This document shows, piece after piece, positions 18,644-27,165 of a stretch of 64,000 nt of DNA. The first letter of the stretch is position 1. Every line of letters begins with the position of its first letter. The notes under the pieces were generated by a model, which was given only the letters and a program-made list of their open reading frames with translations, was not told where the DNA came from and made no database searches. The stretch comes from Nitrosomonadales bacterium. Lineage in GTDB: Bacteria > Pseudomonadota > Gammaproteobacteria > Burkholderiales > Gallionellaceae. The translations under genes and the position numbers were made by a program. The DNA lies in NCBI GenBank assembly GCA_016177795.1, contig JACOUM010000010.1:186001-250000 (forward strand). Direction: 5' to 3'.

Positions 18644-19249
18644 TTACAACAGGATTAGTGTTTGCCCATGACGTTGCAGTATGCCTTCCCGCTCCATTTC
18701 AGCCAAAGTGCGATAAAGCGCTTCGTGACTTGCCCCCAACTCTGTTGCCCAGCGGATAATGGGCTGATCCAGTTCTACGCGCCCCTCTTTACCACGATCC
18801 ACCATGTAGTGGATGACGCGCATGCGCAGACTTTTCAAGCCCAAGCGTTCTTGAGCCGCTCGTTGTCGGCGGAGGTTACGTGACAGCGTGGCGACCCATT
18901 CCATGGCGAAACCGGGGTCATTGGCCAAGCAGTAACGCAGTGCTTCAGCTGGCAGTCGCAGGCAACATCCAGAACGGGTGCAGATCGCGTCGCAATGATA
19001 TTGTGTGCCGAATAGGCTGGCTTCGGCTAAGAAATCGCCTTTACGGGCACGGTGCAGGACAATCTCGGTACCCTCTGGCGAAAAGCGCGTCAGGCAAACT
19101 TCCCCCTCCAGTACGCGATACACGGCATCTACTTCGTCACCAAGGTGGAAGATGCGCTGCCCCTTGTTCATATCTACGCGGCTTGCCGCCAGTCGAAGCG
19201 TTTCAGGGAATTGTTCTATCCAATCTGCTGCCACGATAATTCCATGCAA
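18644..19249 (-). CDS. Crp/Fnr-family transcriptional regulator
   Basis: The 201-residue protein has an N-terminal cyclic-nucleotide-binding-type beta barrel (about 15-120, with RIFHLGDEVDAVYRVLEGEVCLTRFSPEGTEIVLHRARKGDFLAEASLF). A C-terminal winged helix follows (about 140-200; recognition helix in ELGASHEALYRTLAEMEREGIL). It lacks the N-terminal cysteine cluster of FNR, so it is not an oxygen-sensing Fe-S FNR; cysteines at about 85-95 are not in that arrangement. It probably controls the adjacent cytochrome gene. Confidence 0.92.
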   Translation of the reverse strand: MHGIIVAADWIEQFPETLRLAASRVDMNKGQRIFHLGDEVDAVYRVLEGEVCLTRFSPEGTEIVLHRARKGDFLAEASLFGTQYHCDAICTRSGCCLRLPAEALRYCLANDPGFAMEWVATLSRNLRRQRAAQERLGLKSLRMRVIHYMVDRGKEGRVELDQPIIRWATELGASHEALYRTLAEMEREGILQRHGQTLILL

Positions 19250-19261
19250 ATTACATACTTG

Positions 19262-19309
19262 CCCAAACCAGTGAGCCAGTTATCTTCGAGCCTCAAGGAC
19301 TGGTTTGGG
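19262..19309. repeat. 11-bp inverted repeat just upstream of the Crp/Fnr gene
   Basis: CCCAAACCAGT at 19262-19272 and its exact reverse complement at 19299-19309 are separated by 26 bases. The repeat begins 12 bases before the regulator ATG, so it would fold in the 5' leader of the message or serve as an operator. No T-run is present on either side. Confidence 0.5.
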
Positions 19310-19363
19310 TTGCGGCCATAGACACCACCAAAAAATGGTTTTGCCCAACCCTTCTCATCCCAT

Positions 19364-19390
19364 AAAAGCAGCGCACATGCGCTGCCTTTT
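19364..19390 (-). terminator. Rho-independent terminator of the decarboxylase gene
   Basis: GCAGCGC, the loop ACAT, and GCGCTGC form a perfect 7-bp stem (19368-19385), with AAAA on one side and CTTTT on the other. On the reverse strand it lies about 25 bases after the decarboxylase stop and is followed by a short T-run. Its symmetry would let it also work on the other strand. Confidence 0.75.
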
Positions 19391-19412
19391 CATTGCTGCG
19401 CCCTGATAACTC

Positions 19413-21608
19413 TTAGCGCACGCAATCCACGTAATACACGCGCTCGCCGTTGTTTTTTTCGGAGACTAGTCCGTGGATGTCGGTTTCGAAGCCGGGGAAT
19501 TTCTTGTTGAAGTCGCGCGCGAACTTGAGGTAGTCCACGATGGTCTTGTTGAAACGTTCGCCCGGAATCAGCAGCGGGATGCCAGGCGGATAGGGGGTGA
19601 GCAATACGGCGGTGACGCGGCCTTCCAGATCGTCGATGACCACTCGCTCGATCTTGTTGTGCGCCATCCTGGCGAAGGCGTCGGACGGTTTCATCGCAGG
19701 CTGCATGTCGGAGAGATACATTTCGGTCGTCATCCTGGCAACGTTGTGCGCCTTGTAGGTGTCGTGAATCTGCTGGCACAGGTCGCGCAGGCCGACGCGC
19801 TCATACTGCGGATACCTGGCCGCGAACTCCGGCAATATGCGCCAGATCGGCGCGTTTTTGTCGTAGTCGTCCTTGAACTGCTGCAAGGCGGTGAGCAGGG
19901 TGTTCCAGCGGCCCTTGGTGATGCCGATAGTAAACATGATGAAGAACGAATACAGGCCGCACTTCTCGACGATGACGCCATGCTCGGCGAGGTACTTGGT
20001 AACCATCGCGGCGGGAATGCCGGTCTCGTCAAAGTTGCCATTGAGGTTGAGGCCCGGGGTGATGATGGTGGCCTTGATCGGGTCGAGCATGTTGAAGCCG
20101 GAGGCCAGCTTGCCGAAGCCGTGCCATTTGTCGCCGGTCTTCAGTATCCAGTCTTCGCGTGAGCCGGTGCCTTCCTCGGTGATCTTCTCCGGTCCCCATA
20201 CCTTGAACCACCAGTCCTTGCCGAACTCCTCATCCACCTTGCGCATGGCGCGGCGAAAATCCAATGCTTCGGCGATGGATTCTTCCACCAGCGCGGTGCC
20301 GCCCGGCGGCTCCATCATCGCCGCCGCCACGTCGCATGAGGCGATGATCGCGTATTGCGGGCTGGTTGAGGTGTGCATCAGGTAAGCCTCGTTGAACACA
20401 TGACTGTTGAGCTTGTGGCTCTGCGGTTCGCGCACCAGAATCTGCGAGGCCTGCGACAATCCCGCCAGCAGCTTGTGCGTGGACTGTGTGGAGAAGATCA
20501 TCGACTCTTTGGCGCGCGGCCGGTTTTTGCCGATGGCATGCATGTCCTTGTAGAACTTGTGGAAAGCCGCGTGTGGCAGCCACGCCTCATCGAAATGCAG
20601 CGTATCGATATGCCCGTCCAGCATCTCTTTCAGCATCTCCACGTTGTACACGATGCCGTCATAGGTGCTCTGGGTGATGGTCAGGATGCGCGGCTTTCTG
20701 GACTTGTCTTTGATGAACGGGTTGGCATCGATCTTGCGCTGTATGTTTCCCGGCTCAAACTCGGATTTGGGGATCGGGCCGATGATGCCGTAATGGTTGC
20801 GCGTCGGCCTGAGGAATACCGGCACCGCGCCGGTCATTATGATCGCGTGCAGGATGGACTTGTGGCAATTGCGGTCCACCACCACGATATCATCGGGCGC
20901 GACGGTCGAGTGCCACACGATCTTGTTGGAGGTAGATGTGCCGTTGGTGACAAAGAACAAGTGATCGGCATTGAAAATGCGCGCGGCATTGTGCTCCGAG
21001 GCTGCCACCGGGCCGGTGTGGTCGAGCAGCTGCCCGAGTTCGTCCACCGAGTTGCACACGTCGGCGCGCAGCATGTTCTCGCCGAAAAATTGGTGGAACA
21101 TCTGGCCGACCGGCGATTTCAGGAACGCCACGCCGCCCGAGTGCCCCGGGCAATGCCAGGAATACGAGCCGTCCTGCGCGTAGTTGAGCAGCGCGCGGAA
21201 GAACGGCGGCGCCAGCGAATCGAGGTAGGACTTCGCCTCGCGGATGATGTGGCGCGCCACGAATTCCGGCGTGTCCTCGTGCATGTGGATGAAGCCGTGC
21301 AGCTCGCGCAGGATGTCGTTCGGGATGTGCCGCGAGGTGCGCGTCTCGCCGTACAGGTAAATCGGGATGTCGGCGTTCTTGAAACGGATCTCACCGACGA
21401 AGGCGCGCAGCGATTTCAGCGCGACCTCGGTCTCCTCCGCGCTGCCGCCGCCGAATTCCTCGTCGTCGATGGACAGCAGGAACGCCGACGCGCGGCTCTG
21501 CTGCTGCGCGAACGAAGTCAGGTCGCCGTAGCTGGGAAGTCTTCGTCGATGATGATAATGGGAAACCTGAATTTCATAGCATCCTCCCCATCTGCAAGAT
21601 GCTGCCAT
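19413..21608 (-). CDS. Orn/Lys/Arg decarboxylase with deleted, frameshifted N-terminus
   Basis: This is a PLP-dependent fold type I basic amino acid decarboxylase. The PLP lysine is in STQSTHKLLAGLSQAS, and HCPGHSGGVAFLKSPVG, FVTNGTSTSNKIV and LHFDEAWLPHAAF are all present. The exact substrate is not determined. The native start seems to be the ATG at 21577, which has a strong GGGGAGG ribosome binding site and encodes MKFRFPIIIIDEDF. That frame stops after 19 codons. The conserved body SYGDLTSFAQQQ begins at 21533 in another frame. Roughly 26 codons of the N-terminal domain appear deleted with loss of frame. The coordinates given use the in-frame ATG at 21608; a GTG lies at 21623. Activity is uncertain. 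Confidence 0.75.
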   Translation of the reverse strand: MAASCRWGGCYEIQVSHYHHRRRLPSYGDLTSFAQQQSRASAFLLSIDDEEFGGGSAEETEVALKSLRAFVGEIRFKNADIPIYLYGETRTSRHIPNDILRELHGFIHMHEDTPEFVARHIIREAKSYLDSLAPPFFRALLNYAQDGSYSWHCPGHSGGVAFLKSPVGQMFHQFFGENMLRADVCNSVDELGQLLDHTGPVAASEHNAARIFNADHLFFVTNGTSTSNKIVWHSTVAPDDIVVVDRNCHKSILHAIIMTGAVPVFLRPTRNHYGIIGPIPKSEFEPGNIQRKIDANPFIKDKSRKPRILTITQSTYDGIVYNVEMLKEMLDGHIDTLHFDEAWLPHAAFHKFYKDMHAIGKNRPRAKESMIFSTQSTHKLLAGLSQASQILVREPQSHKLNSHVFNEAYLMHTSTSPQYAIIASCDVAAAMMEPPGGTALVEESIAEALDFRRAMRKVDEEFGKDWWFKVWGPEKITEEGTGSREDWILKTGDKWHGFGKLASGFNMLDPIKATIITPGLNLNGNFDETGIPAAMVTKYLAEHGVIVEKCGLYSFFIMFTIGITKGRWNTLLTALQQFKDDYDKNAPIWRILPEFAARYPQYERVGLRDLCQQIHDTYKAHNVARMTTEMYLSDMQPAMKPSDAFARMAHNKIERVVIDDLEGRVTAVLLTPYPPGIPLLIPGERFNKTIVDYLKFARDFNKKFPGFETDIHGLVSEKNNGERVYYVDCVR

Positions 21609-21708
21609 ACTCACCAAATGCACCGCAGCTGATGAAACCGGTCAGGTTCAGTGCAGACTCATATTGGCCGCCGGCCGATGTGATGTCGTAACTAAAGCGA
21701 AATTTCAT
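21574..21708 (-). CDS. Small leader ORF before the decarboxylase
   Basis: A 44-codon ORF starts MKFRFSYDITSAGGQYESAL, with GGGAG seven bases upstream. It ends in a TGA that overlaps the decarboxylase ATG at 21577 (ATGA). It contains the decarboxylase ribosome binding site. The first five residues, MKFRF, equal those of the decarboxylase itself. It could be a translationally coupled leader peptide or a small protein of its own; I do not recognise it. Confidence 0.5.
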   Translation of the reverse strand: MKFRFSYDITSAGGQYESALNLTGFISCGAFGEYGSILQMGRML

Positions 21709-21790
21709 GATCTACTCCCGGTAGGGATTAAGAATTGGCGCGGATTGTCGCAGATTTGCGAGGCTAAGGTAAAAAGGATTTCCGCCGTCG

Positions 21791-22012
21791 TTATTGCTGC
21801 GGCGGGTAAGGATTTTCCAGCGACGCGATCAACTCGGCCAGCACCGCCCGGAACTGCTGCTCGTCACAGCCCATCAACACCGCATCTTCCAGCGCGTCCT
21901 GGCAGACCTGGCGGATCTCGGCGAGGTTCTCCTGCAGCACCTTATTCCTCTCCACGCAGGCGATTACGTCCCCCTTGGGAGACCGCCAAATAATAGTCTC
22001 GTCGCGTGCCAT
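21791..22012 (-). CDS. Conserved small hypothetical protein
   Basis: The 73-residue protein starts MARDETIIWRSPKGDVIACVERNKVLQENLAEIRQVCQDALEDAVLMGCDE. It appears to have a short beta start and a long helix, with no recognised domain. It follows dcd by six bases on the same strand and codon use fits the neighbourhood, so I take it as real. Confidence 0.7.
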   Translation of the reverse strand: MARDETIIWRSPKGDVIACVERNKVLQENLAEIRQVCQDALEDAVLMGCDEQQFRAVLAELIASLENPYPPQQ

Positions 22013-22018
22013 GTCAGG

Positions 22019-22585
22019 TCAAATCTTGGGAAGCGTTACGCCAACCTGACCCTGATACTTGCCGCCACGGTCCTTGTAGGACGTTTCACAAACCTCGTCG
22101 CTCTCGAAGAACAGCACCTGCGCCACGCCCTCGTTGGCGTAAATCTTGGCGGGCAGCGGCGTGGTGTTGGAAAACTCCAGTGTGACATAACCTTCCCACT
22201 CCGGCTCGAACGGCGTCACGTTGACGATGATGCCGCAGCGTGCGTAGGTGGATTTGCCCAGGCAGATGGTCAGCACGTTGCGCGGAATGCGGAAATATTC
22301 GACGGTGCGCGCCAAGGCGAAGGAATTCGGCGGAATGACACAGTAGTCCGCCTCCACTTTCACAAACGAGTTCGGGTCGAAATTTTTCGGATCGACGATG
22401 GTGCTGTTAATGTTGGTGAACAGCTTGAATTCGCGCGAGCAGCGGATGTCGTAGCCATAGCTCGACGTGCCGTACGAAACAATCTTTTTGCCGTCCACTT
22501 CCTTTACCTGACCCGGCTCGAACGGTTCGATCATGCTGTGCTGCTCCGCCATGCGGCGTATCCACTTGTCTGACTTGATGCTCAT
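22019..22585 (-). CDS. dcd: dCTP deaminase
   Basis: The 188-residue enzyme deaminates dCTP to dUTP, feeding thymidylate synthesis. The family blocks [64 protein letters not shown] and the C-terminal [12 protein letters not shown] are complete. The start at 22585 gives [16 protein letters not shown], the usual N-terminus. It is probably co-transcribed with the small gene and the decarboxylase downstream. Confidence 0.97.
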   Translation of the reverse strand: MSIKSDKWIRRMAEQHSMIEPFEPGQVKEVDGKKIVSYGTSSYGYDIRCSREFKLFTNINSTIVDPKNFDPNSFVKVEADYCVIPPNSFALARTVEYFRIPRNVLTICLGKSTYARCGIIVNVTPFEPEWEGYVTLEFSNTTPLPAKIYANEGVAQVLFFESDEVCETSYKDRGGKYQGQVGVTLPKI

Positions 22586-22774
22586 TATCGTGATGGGAAG
22601 TGGGAAGTGGAAAGTAGTAAGTGGAAAACCGCTGGTTCATTGTGTTCTCCTTCACCTTTCACCCTTCACCTTAATCCGCTCCTTCTCAATTGTTTTAACG
22701 GGCGCAATTTTACCGAATTCCACGGTTCTGTGCGGGGTTTGCTACAATCGCGCCTCATTTAAGGAACACGCAAC

Positions 22775-24904
22775 ATGAGCCGCAAAATTCTCGTTACCTC
22801 CGCGCTGCCCTACGCCAACGGCAGCATCCACCTCGGTCACCTGGTCGAATACATCCAGACCGACATCTGGGTGCGCTACCAGAAGATGCAGGGCAACGAA
22901 TGCCACTACGTATGCGCCGACGATACCCACGGCACGCCGATCATGCTGCGCGCCGAGAAGGAAGGCATCACGCCGGAACAATTGATAGATCGCGTGTGGC
23001 ATGAGCATAAGGCAGATTTCGATGGTTTCCATGTCGAGTTCGACCACTACGGCTCGACCAACTCAAACGAGACGCGTGAATTCGCCGAGCGGATCTACCT
23101 CAGGCTCAGGGACGAAGCCAGGCTGATCGAGAAACGCTCCATCGAGCAGTTCTACGACCCGGTCAAGCAGATGTTCCTGCCGGATCGCTTCATCAAGGGC
23201 GAATGCCCCAAGTGCCACGCCAAGGACCAGTACGGCGACAACTGCGAGGCGTGCGGCGCGACCTATGCGCCCACCGAACTGATCAACCCGTATTCCGCCG
23301 TATCCGGCGCACAACCGGAGCGGCGCAACTCCGACCATTATTTCTTCAGGCTTTCCGATCCGCGTTGCCAGGAATTCCTGCGCGGGTGGACCACCAGCGG
23401 CTCGCTGCAGCCCGAAGCCGCGAACAAGATGCAGGAATGGCTCGGCGGCGAAGGCGAGAACAAGCTCTCCGACTGGGACATCTCGCGCGACGCGCCTTAC
23501 TTCGGCTTCAAAATTCCCGGCACGGAAGACAAGTATTTCTACGTGTGGCTGGACGCGCCGGTCGGCTACATGGGCAGCTTCAGGCAACTATGTTCTCTCC
23601 CCTCGCCCGCTGGCGGGAGAGGGGCAGGGGGAGAGGGTGTGCCCATTGATTTCGATGCATTCTGGGACAAGGAAAAAGCCGCACAGGAGAAAACCGAGCT
23701 GTACCACTTCATCGGCAAGGACATCCTGTATTTCCACGCGCTGTTCTGGCCCGCGATGCTGCAAAACGCCGGCTTCCGTACCCCGACCAAACTGTTCGCG
23801 CACGGCTTCCTCACCGTGAACGGCGAGAAGATGAGCAAGTCGCGCGGCACCTTCATCACCGCGAAGAGCTACATCGACCACATCAAGAACACCGAATACC
23901 TGCGCTACTACTACGCCGCCAAGCTGAACGGCACGATGGAAGATACCGACCTCAACCTCGACGATTTCGTGACAAAGGTTAACAGCGACTTGGTCGGAAA
24001 GTACATCAATATCGTCAGTCGCTGCGCATCCATTCTGAATAAGTATTTCTCTGGGGTAGTGCTAGCTGAGAATCCACAGGCATTAGTAGCAAGTCGAGGT
24101 TACTCAATGATTGCATATGGGTCAGATGAGGAAATCAAAGAACTTTTTGAGAGCAGAGAGTTTGGGAAAGCCACAAGAGAAATAATGCGGCTAGTCGATC
24201 TAATCAACCAGCGAATTGATCAGGATAAACCATGGAATATAGCCAAGGACCCATCCAAACATGCTGAGTTACACCTGCTTATTTCAGACTGTATTAACGC
24301 ATTCCGAATCATCACCTATTACATGGCGCCAATCTTGCCAGAAACAGCAAGGCGCGTGGCAGAACTTCTTACCTTGCCTTACCCATTGAAGTGGGTAGAC
24401 TTGGATAGGCCCATCACACAAATCAACCCTTATCAGCATCTGATGATCCGCCTCGACCCAAAACTGATCGAGGCGATGGTCGCCGCCAACCAGGAAAGCC
24501 TGAAACCCATGCCAGAATCGCATTCCCAGCAACGCCATGCCGAACACCAGCAGCATGCCATCGCACCTGTCGCCGAAACCATCTCCATCGACGACTTCAG
24601 CAAGGTCGACCTGCGCGTGGCGAAGATCGTCAACGCGGAGCATGTCGAAGGCGCGGAGAAGCTGCTGAAGCTGACGCTGGACATCGGCGAGGCGCAGCCG
24701 CGCACGGTGTTCGCCGGCATCAAGTCGGCCTACGATCCGGAAAAGCTCAAAGGCAGAATGACGGTGATGGTCGCCAACCTTGCGCCGCGCAAGATGAAAT
24801 TCGGCCTGTCGGAGGGCATGGTGCTGGCGGCTTCCGGCGAGGCGCCCGGCTTGTTCATCCTGTCACCGGACGAGGGCGCGCAACCGGGCATGCGCATCAA
24901 GTAA
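22775..24904 (+). CDS. metG: Methionyl-tRNA synthetase with an in-frame repeat insertion
   Basis: The 709-residue enzyme charges tRNA-Met. HIGH is in [13 protein letters not shown], the zinc knuckle is [25 protein letters not shown] is near residue 352, and a C-terminal EMAP/Trbp tRNA-binding domain starts near residue 605 ([14 protein letters not shown]). Between YMGSFRQLC and DFDAFW there are about 18 extra or replaced residues ([18 protein letters not shown]), encoded by a palindromic repeat. From about 23960 to 24440 the codons are AT-richer than on either side, as in a recombinant block. The reading frame is intact throughout. Confidence 0.97.
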   Translation: MSRKILVTSALPYANGSIHLGHLVEYIQTDIWVRYQKMQGNECHYVCADDTHGTPIMLRAEKEGITPEQLIDRVWHEHKADFDGFHVEFDHYGSTNSNETREFAERIYLRLRDEARLIEKRSIEQFYDPVKQMFLPDRFIKGECPKCHAKDQYGDNCEACGATYAPTELINPYSAVSGAQPERRNSDHYFFRLSDPRCQEFLRGWTTSGSLQPEAANKMQEWLGGEGENKLSDWDISRDAPYFGFKIPGTEDKYFYVWLDAPVGYMGSFRQLCSLPSPAGGRGAGGEGVPIDFDAFWDKEKAAQEKTELYHFIGKDILYFHALFWPAMLQNAGFRTPTKLFAHGFLTVNGEKMSKSRGTFITAKSYIDHIKNTEYLRYYYAAKLNGTMEDTDLNLDDFVTKVNSDLVGKYINIVSRCASILNKYFSGVVLAENPQALVASRGYSMIAYGSDEEIKELFESREFGKATREIMRLVDLINQRIDQDKPWNIAKDPSKHAELHLLISDCINAFRIITYYMAPILPETARRVAELLTLPYPLKWVDLDRPITQINPYQHLMIRLDPKLIEAMVAANQESLKPMPESHSQQRHAEHQQHAIAPVAETISIDDFSKVDLRVAKIVNAEHVEGAEKLLKLTLDIGEAQPRTVFAGIKSAYDPEKLKGRMTVMVANLAPRKMKFGLSEGMVLAASGEAPGLFILSPDEGAQPGMRIK
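23592..23639. repeat. REP-like palindrome inside metG
   Basis: CCCCTC-G-CCCGC, the short loop TG, and GCGGG-A-GAGGGG (23600-23625) form a 26-base hairpin with one mismatch, flanked by CTCTC and by GGGGGAGAGGGTG. The core GCCCGCTGGCGGG (23605-23617) recurs, reverse-complemented, inside hisH. The insert is translated in frame. Confidence 0.8.
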
Positions 24905-24907
24905 CGA

Positions 24908-25420
24908 CTATTTCTTTGCGCTGATCGCGGTGAGGATGCCTTGCAGAATTGCGGTCGGCGTGGGTGGACACCCGCTCACCACCACGTCCACCGGGATGAC
25001 GTTCGAGACTTTGCCGCAGCTCGCGTAACTCTCGCCGAAGATGCCGCCATCGCAGGCACAATCGCCGATGGCTACCACCAGCTTGGGTTCCGGCGCGGCG
25101 TCATAAGTGCGTTTGAGGGCGACTTCCATGTGACGCGACACCGGGCCGGTGACCAACAGCAGGTCGGCATGGCGCGGGCTGGCGACGAATTTGATGCCCA
25201 GTCCTTCGATATTGTAATAGGCGTTGTTGACTGCGTGGATCTCCAGCTCGCAACCGTTGCACGATCCGGCATCCACTTGCCGGATCGCCAGCGCACCACG
25301 GAATACATCCAGAATCTCCTGTTGCAGGCGTTGCGCTTGCAGACGCATTGCCTCATCCGCTTGCGGCGGCGTTTCGGTCTTGATTCCGGTTTTAACGATC
25401 TGTTTCAGTATCTGATACAT
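24908..25420 (-). CDS. Ehr complex small subunit, NuoB/HycG-like Fe-S protein
   Basis: The 170-residue protein is homologous to the 20-kDa subunit of complex I and of group 4 hydrogenases. All four ligands for a [4Fe-4S] cluster are visible: C54 and C57 in SCNGCELE, C121 in GDCACDGG and C151 in SGCPPTP. It would form the electron-transfer partner of the large subunit encoded just upstream, whose stop overlaps this start as TGATG. It is the last gene of the unit and is convergent with metG, three bases apart. Confidence 0.92.
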   Translation of the reverse strand: MYQILKQIVKTGIKTETPPQADEAMRLQAQRLQQEILDVFRGALAIRQVDAGSCNGCELEIHAVNNAYYNIEGLGIKFVASPRHADLLLVTGPVSRHMEVALKRTYDAAPEPKLVVAIGDCACDGGIFGESYASCGKVSNVIPVDVVVSGCPPTPTAILQGILTAISAKK

Positions 25421-26970
25421 CAGAGATCCTGCCCTGAATAGCTGAGATTGAACGACTTGTTGATAAGCGGAAAGTCCGGCACGATATTGCCCATGATGGC
25501 GTGTTCCAGCACTGGCCAGTTCTGCCAGGAAGGATCGTGCGGATGCACCCGGGTGAGCTTGCCCTCGGTATCGCTGTGTATCGCTACCAGCACCTCGCCG
25601 CGCCAGCCTTCCACCATACCGATACCAAACCCATTTGCGGGAAGTTGATCCAGTGGGCGCGCCAGTTCGTCGCCGCTTGTCAGGTTCACCAGAATATTGC
25701 GCAGCAGGCGCAAAGACTCAAACAGTTCATCGAAGCGCACAATGACACGCGCCGCGACATCGCCATTGCGATAGGTCGCCATCTGCACATCCAGTTTGTC
25801 GTAGGGCGCACAGGGAAATTGCACACGGGTATCCCATGACTGCGCACTGGCGCGCCCGGCCAGCCCGCACAGGCCAAGCTGCGCTGCGAGTTTGGGTTCC
25901 ACGCGCCCGGCACCAATGAAGCGATCCTGCACCCCGGCATGTTCTTCATAGATACCGCGCAGGATGCGCGCTTGCTGTTCCAGCATGGCGCATTCCTGTT
26001 CGATTACGCGCTTGCCCTCGACCGTCAGATCCACCGCGACCCCGCCGGGAATGATGGTGTCCATCAGATAACGATGACTGAACAGCGTGGCATTGTTGCG
26101 CAGCACCTGTTCTTTCAATATCCAGAACTGCGCGAAGCCAAACGACAGTGCTACATCATTGCCGAGATAACCCAGATCGCCGAGATGGTTGGCCACACGC
26201 TCGCGTTCCAGCAACAATGCGCGCAACCACAAAGCATGGTCCGGCGGCGTGGTGTCGGCGATACTTTCCGCTGCCATCGCATACGCCCATGCATAGGCCA
26301 CTGTGCTGTCGCCGCTCACCCGGCCGGCGAGCTTCGCACCTTGTTGCAACGTCATGCTCTCGAAACGTTTCTCGATGCCCTTGTGGGTATAGCCGAGACG
26401 TTGTTCAAGACGCAGCACCTTTTCACCAACGATGGAAAAACGGAAATGCCCCGGTTCGATGATGCCCGCATGCACCGGCCCCACCGGAATCTCGTGCACT
26501 CCCTGGCCTTCTACCTGCACGAATGGATAATTGTCCAAATCCTCGGTGCGGCTTTGCGCCGCATCGAAATCCTTGCGCAACGGGAAGCTGCCGCTGTGCC
26601 AGGCGGCATGACGCAGCCATTTGCGGTGGTCGTTCCCTTCGTGCGCATAAATGCCGAGCAGGTCATATACGGCGCGCTGCATGCGATTCGCCGCCGGGAA
26701 TATCCGGCTGATGTCGGGATAGCTCGGCCGTTCGGCGGGCAATGGCACGCTCAAACACACCAGCCCATTTTCGTTGACCAGCACCACATGCAGTGCGAAG
26801 CCATGGCCTTGCGCGCGCTCATCGCTGCCCCACAGCGCGACCAGCCGTCCGCCGCCGTCGCACACGTTCTGGCAGATCGGCTGCAGATCCTCGCCGGTGA
26901 TCCTGCCGCGCCAAGCGGGGATTGCGCCATTCATGCGCTCAAGATGCAGACTGGGATGTTTGATCGGCAT
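25420..26970 (-). CDS. Ehr complex large subunit, fused NuoC/NuoD (HycE-like), without Ni-Fe ligands
   Basis: The 516-residue protein joins a NuoC-like N-terminal domain (about 1-150) to a NuoD/HycE-like catalytic domain (about 160-516, HAGIIEPGHFRFSIVGEKV). In [NiFe] hydrogenases this position holds RxCGxC; here residues 217-222 are R-V-S-G-D-S. The C-terminal DPCxxC is replaced by D499-F-P-L-I-N. Both cysteine pairs are gone, so it cannot bind the Ni-Fe centre. This is the hallmark of the energy-converting-hydrogenase-related (Ehr) group. Its redox substrate is unknown. Confidence 0.92.
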   Translation of the reverse strand: MPIKHPSLHLERMNGAIPAWRGRITGEDLQPICQNVCDGGGRLVALWGSDERAQGHGFALHVVLVNENGLVCLSVPLPAERPSYPDISRIFPAANRMQRAVYDLLGIYAHEGNDHRKWLRHAAWHSGSFPLRKDFDAAQSRTEDLDNYPFVQVEGQGVHEIPVGPVHAGIIEPGHFRFSIVGEKVLRLEQRLGYTHKGIEKRFESMTLQQGAKLAGRVSGDSTVAYAWAYAMAAESIADTTPPDHALWLRALLLERERVANHLGDLGYLGNDVALSFGFAQFWILKEQVLRNNATLFSHRYLMDTIIPGGVAVDLTVEGKRVIEQECAMLEQQARILRGIYEEHAGVQDRFIGAGRVEPKLAAQLGLCGLAGRASAQSWDTRVQFPCAPYDKLDVQMATYRNGDVAARVIVRFDELFESLRLLRNILVNLTSGDELARPLDQLPANGFGIGMVEGWRGEVLVAIHSDTEGKLTRVHPHDPSWQNWPVLEHAIMGNIVPDFPLINKSFNLSYSGQDL

Positions 26971-26973
26971 TTA

Positions 26974-27162
26974 GAACCTCTGATTAAGCCCTCTGGGTTG
27001 CGACAAAACGGAGCGTAGCGCAGTTTCGAGGAACGGCCAAAACAGGCGCTCGCTGTGTTGCGCTCCTCGGTATCGTAGAGTCACTACGACCATCGTCGCA
27101 CGCCTTGCGATCATCCTGTTTTTGTCAGAAACGTGGCTCATGGTGGGCTTAATCAGAGGTTC
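26974..27162. mobile_element. 189-bp MITE with perfect 18-bp terminal inverted repeats
   Basis: GAACCTCTGATTAAGCCC at 26974-26991 is matched exactly by its reverse complement at 27145-27162. The inside holds further weak symmetry (GACAAAAC near 27002 and GTTTTTGTC near 27118) and no ORF of note. It fills nearly the whole gap between the two Ehr genes: three bases after the large-subunit start on one side, three bases before the neighbour's stop on the other. No clear target duplication is seen; TTA occurs near both ends but not flush with the repeats. Confidence 0.85.
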
Positions 27163-27165
27163 CAA

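Noticed and set aside
20373-21632. 419-codon + strand frame
   Set aside because: Antisense to the decarboxylase body, which has clear PLP-enzyme motifs.
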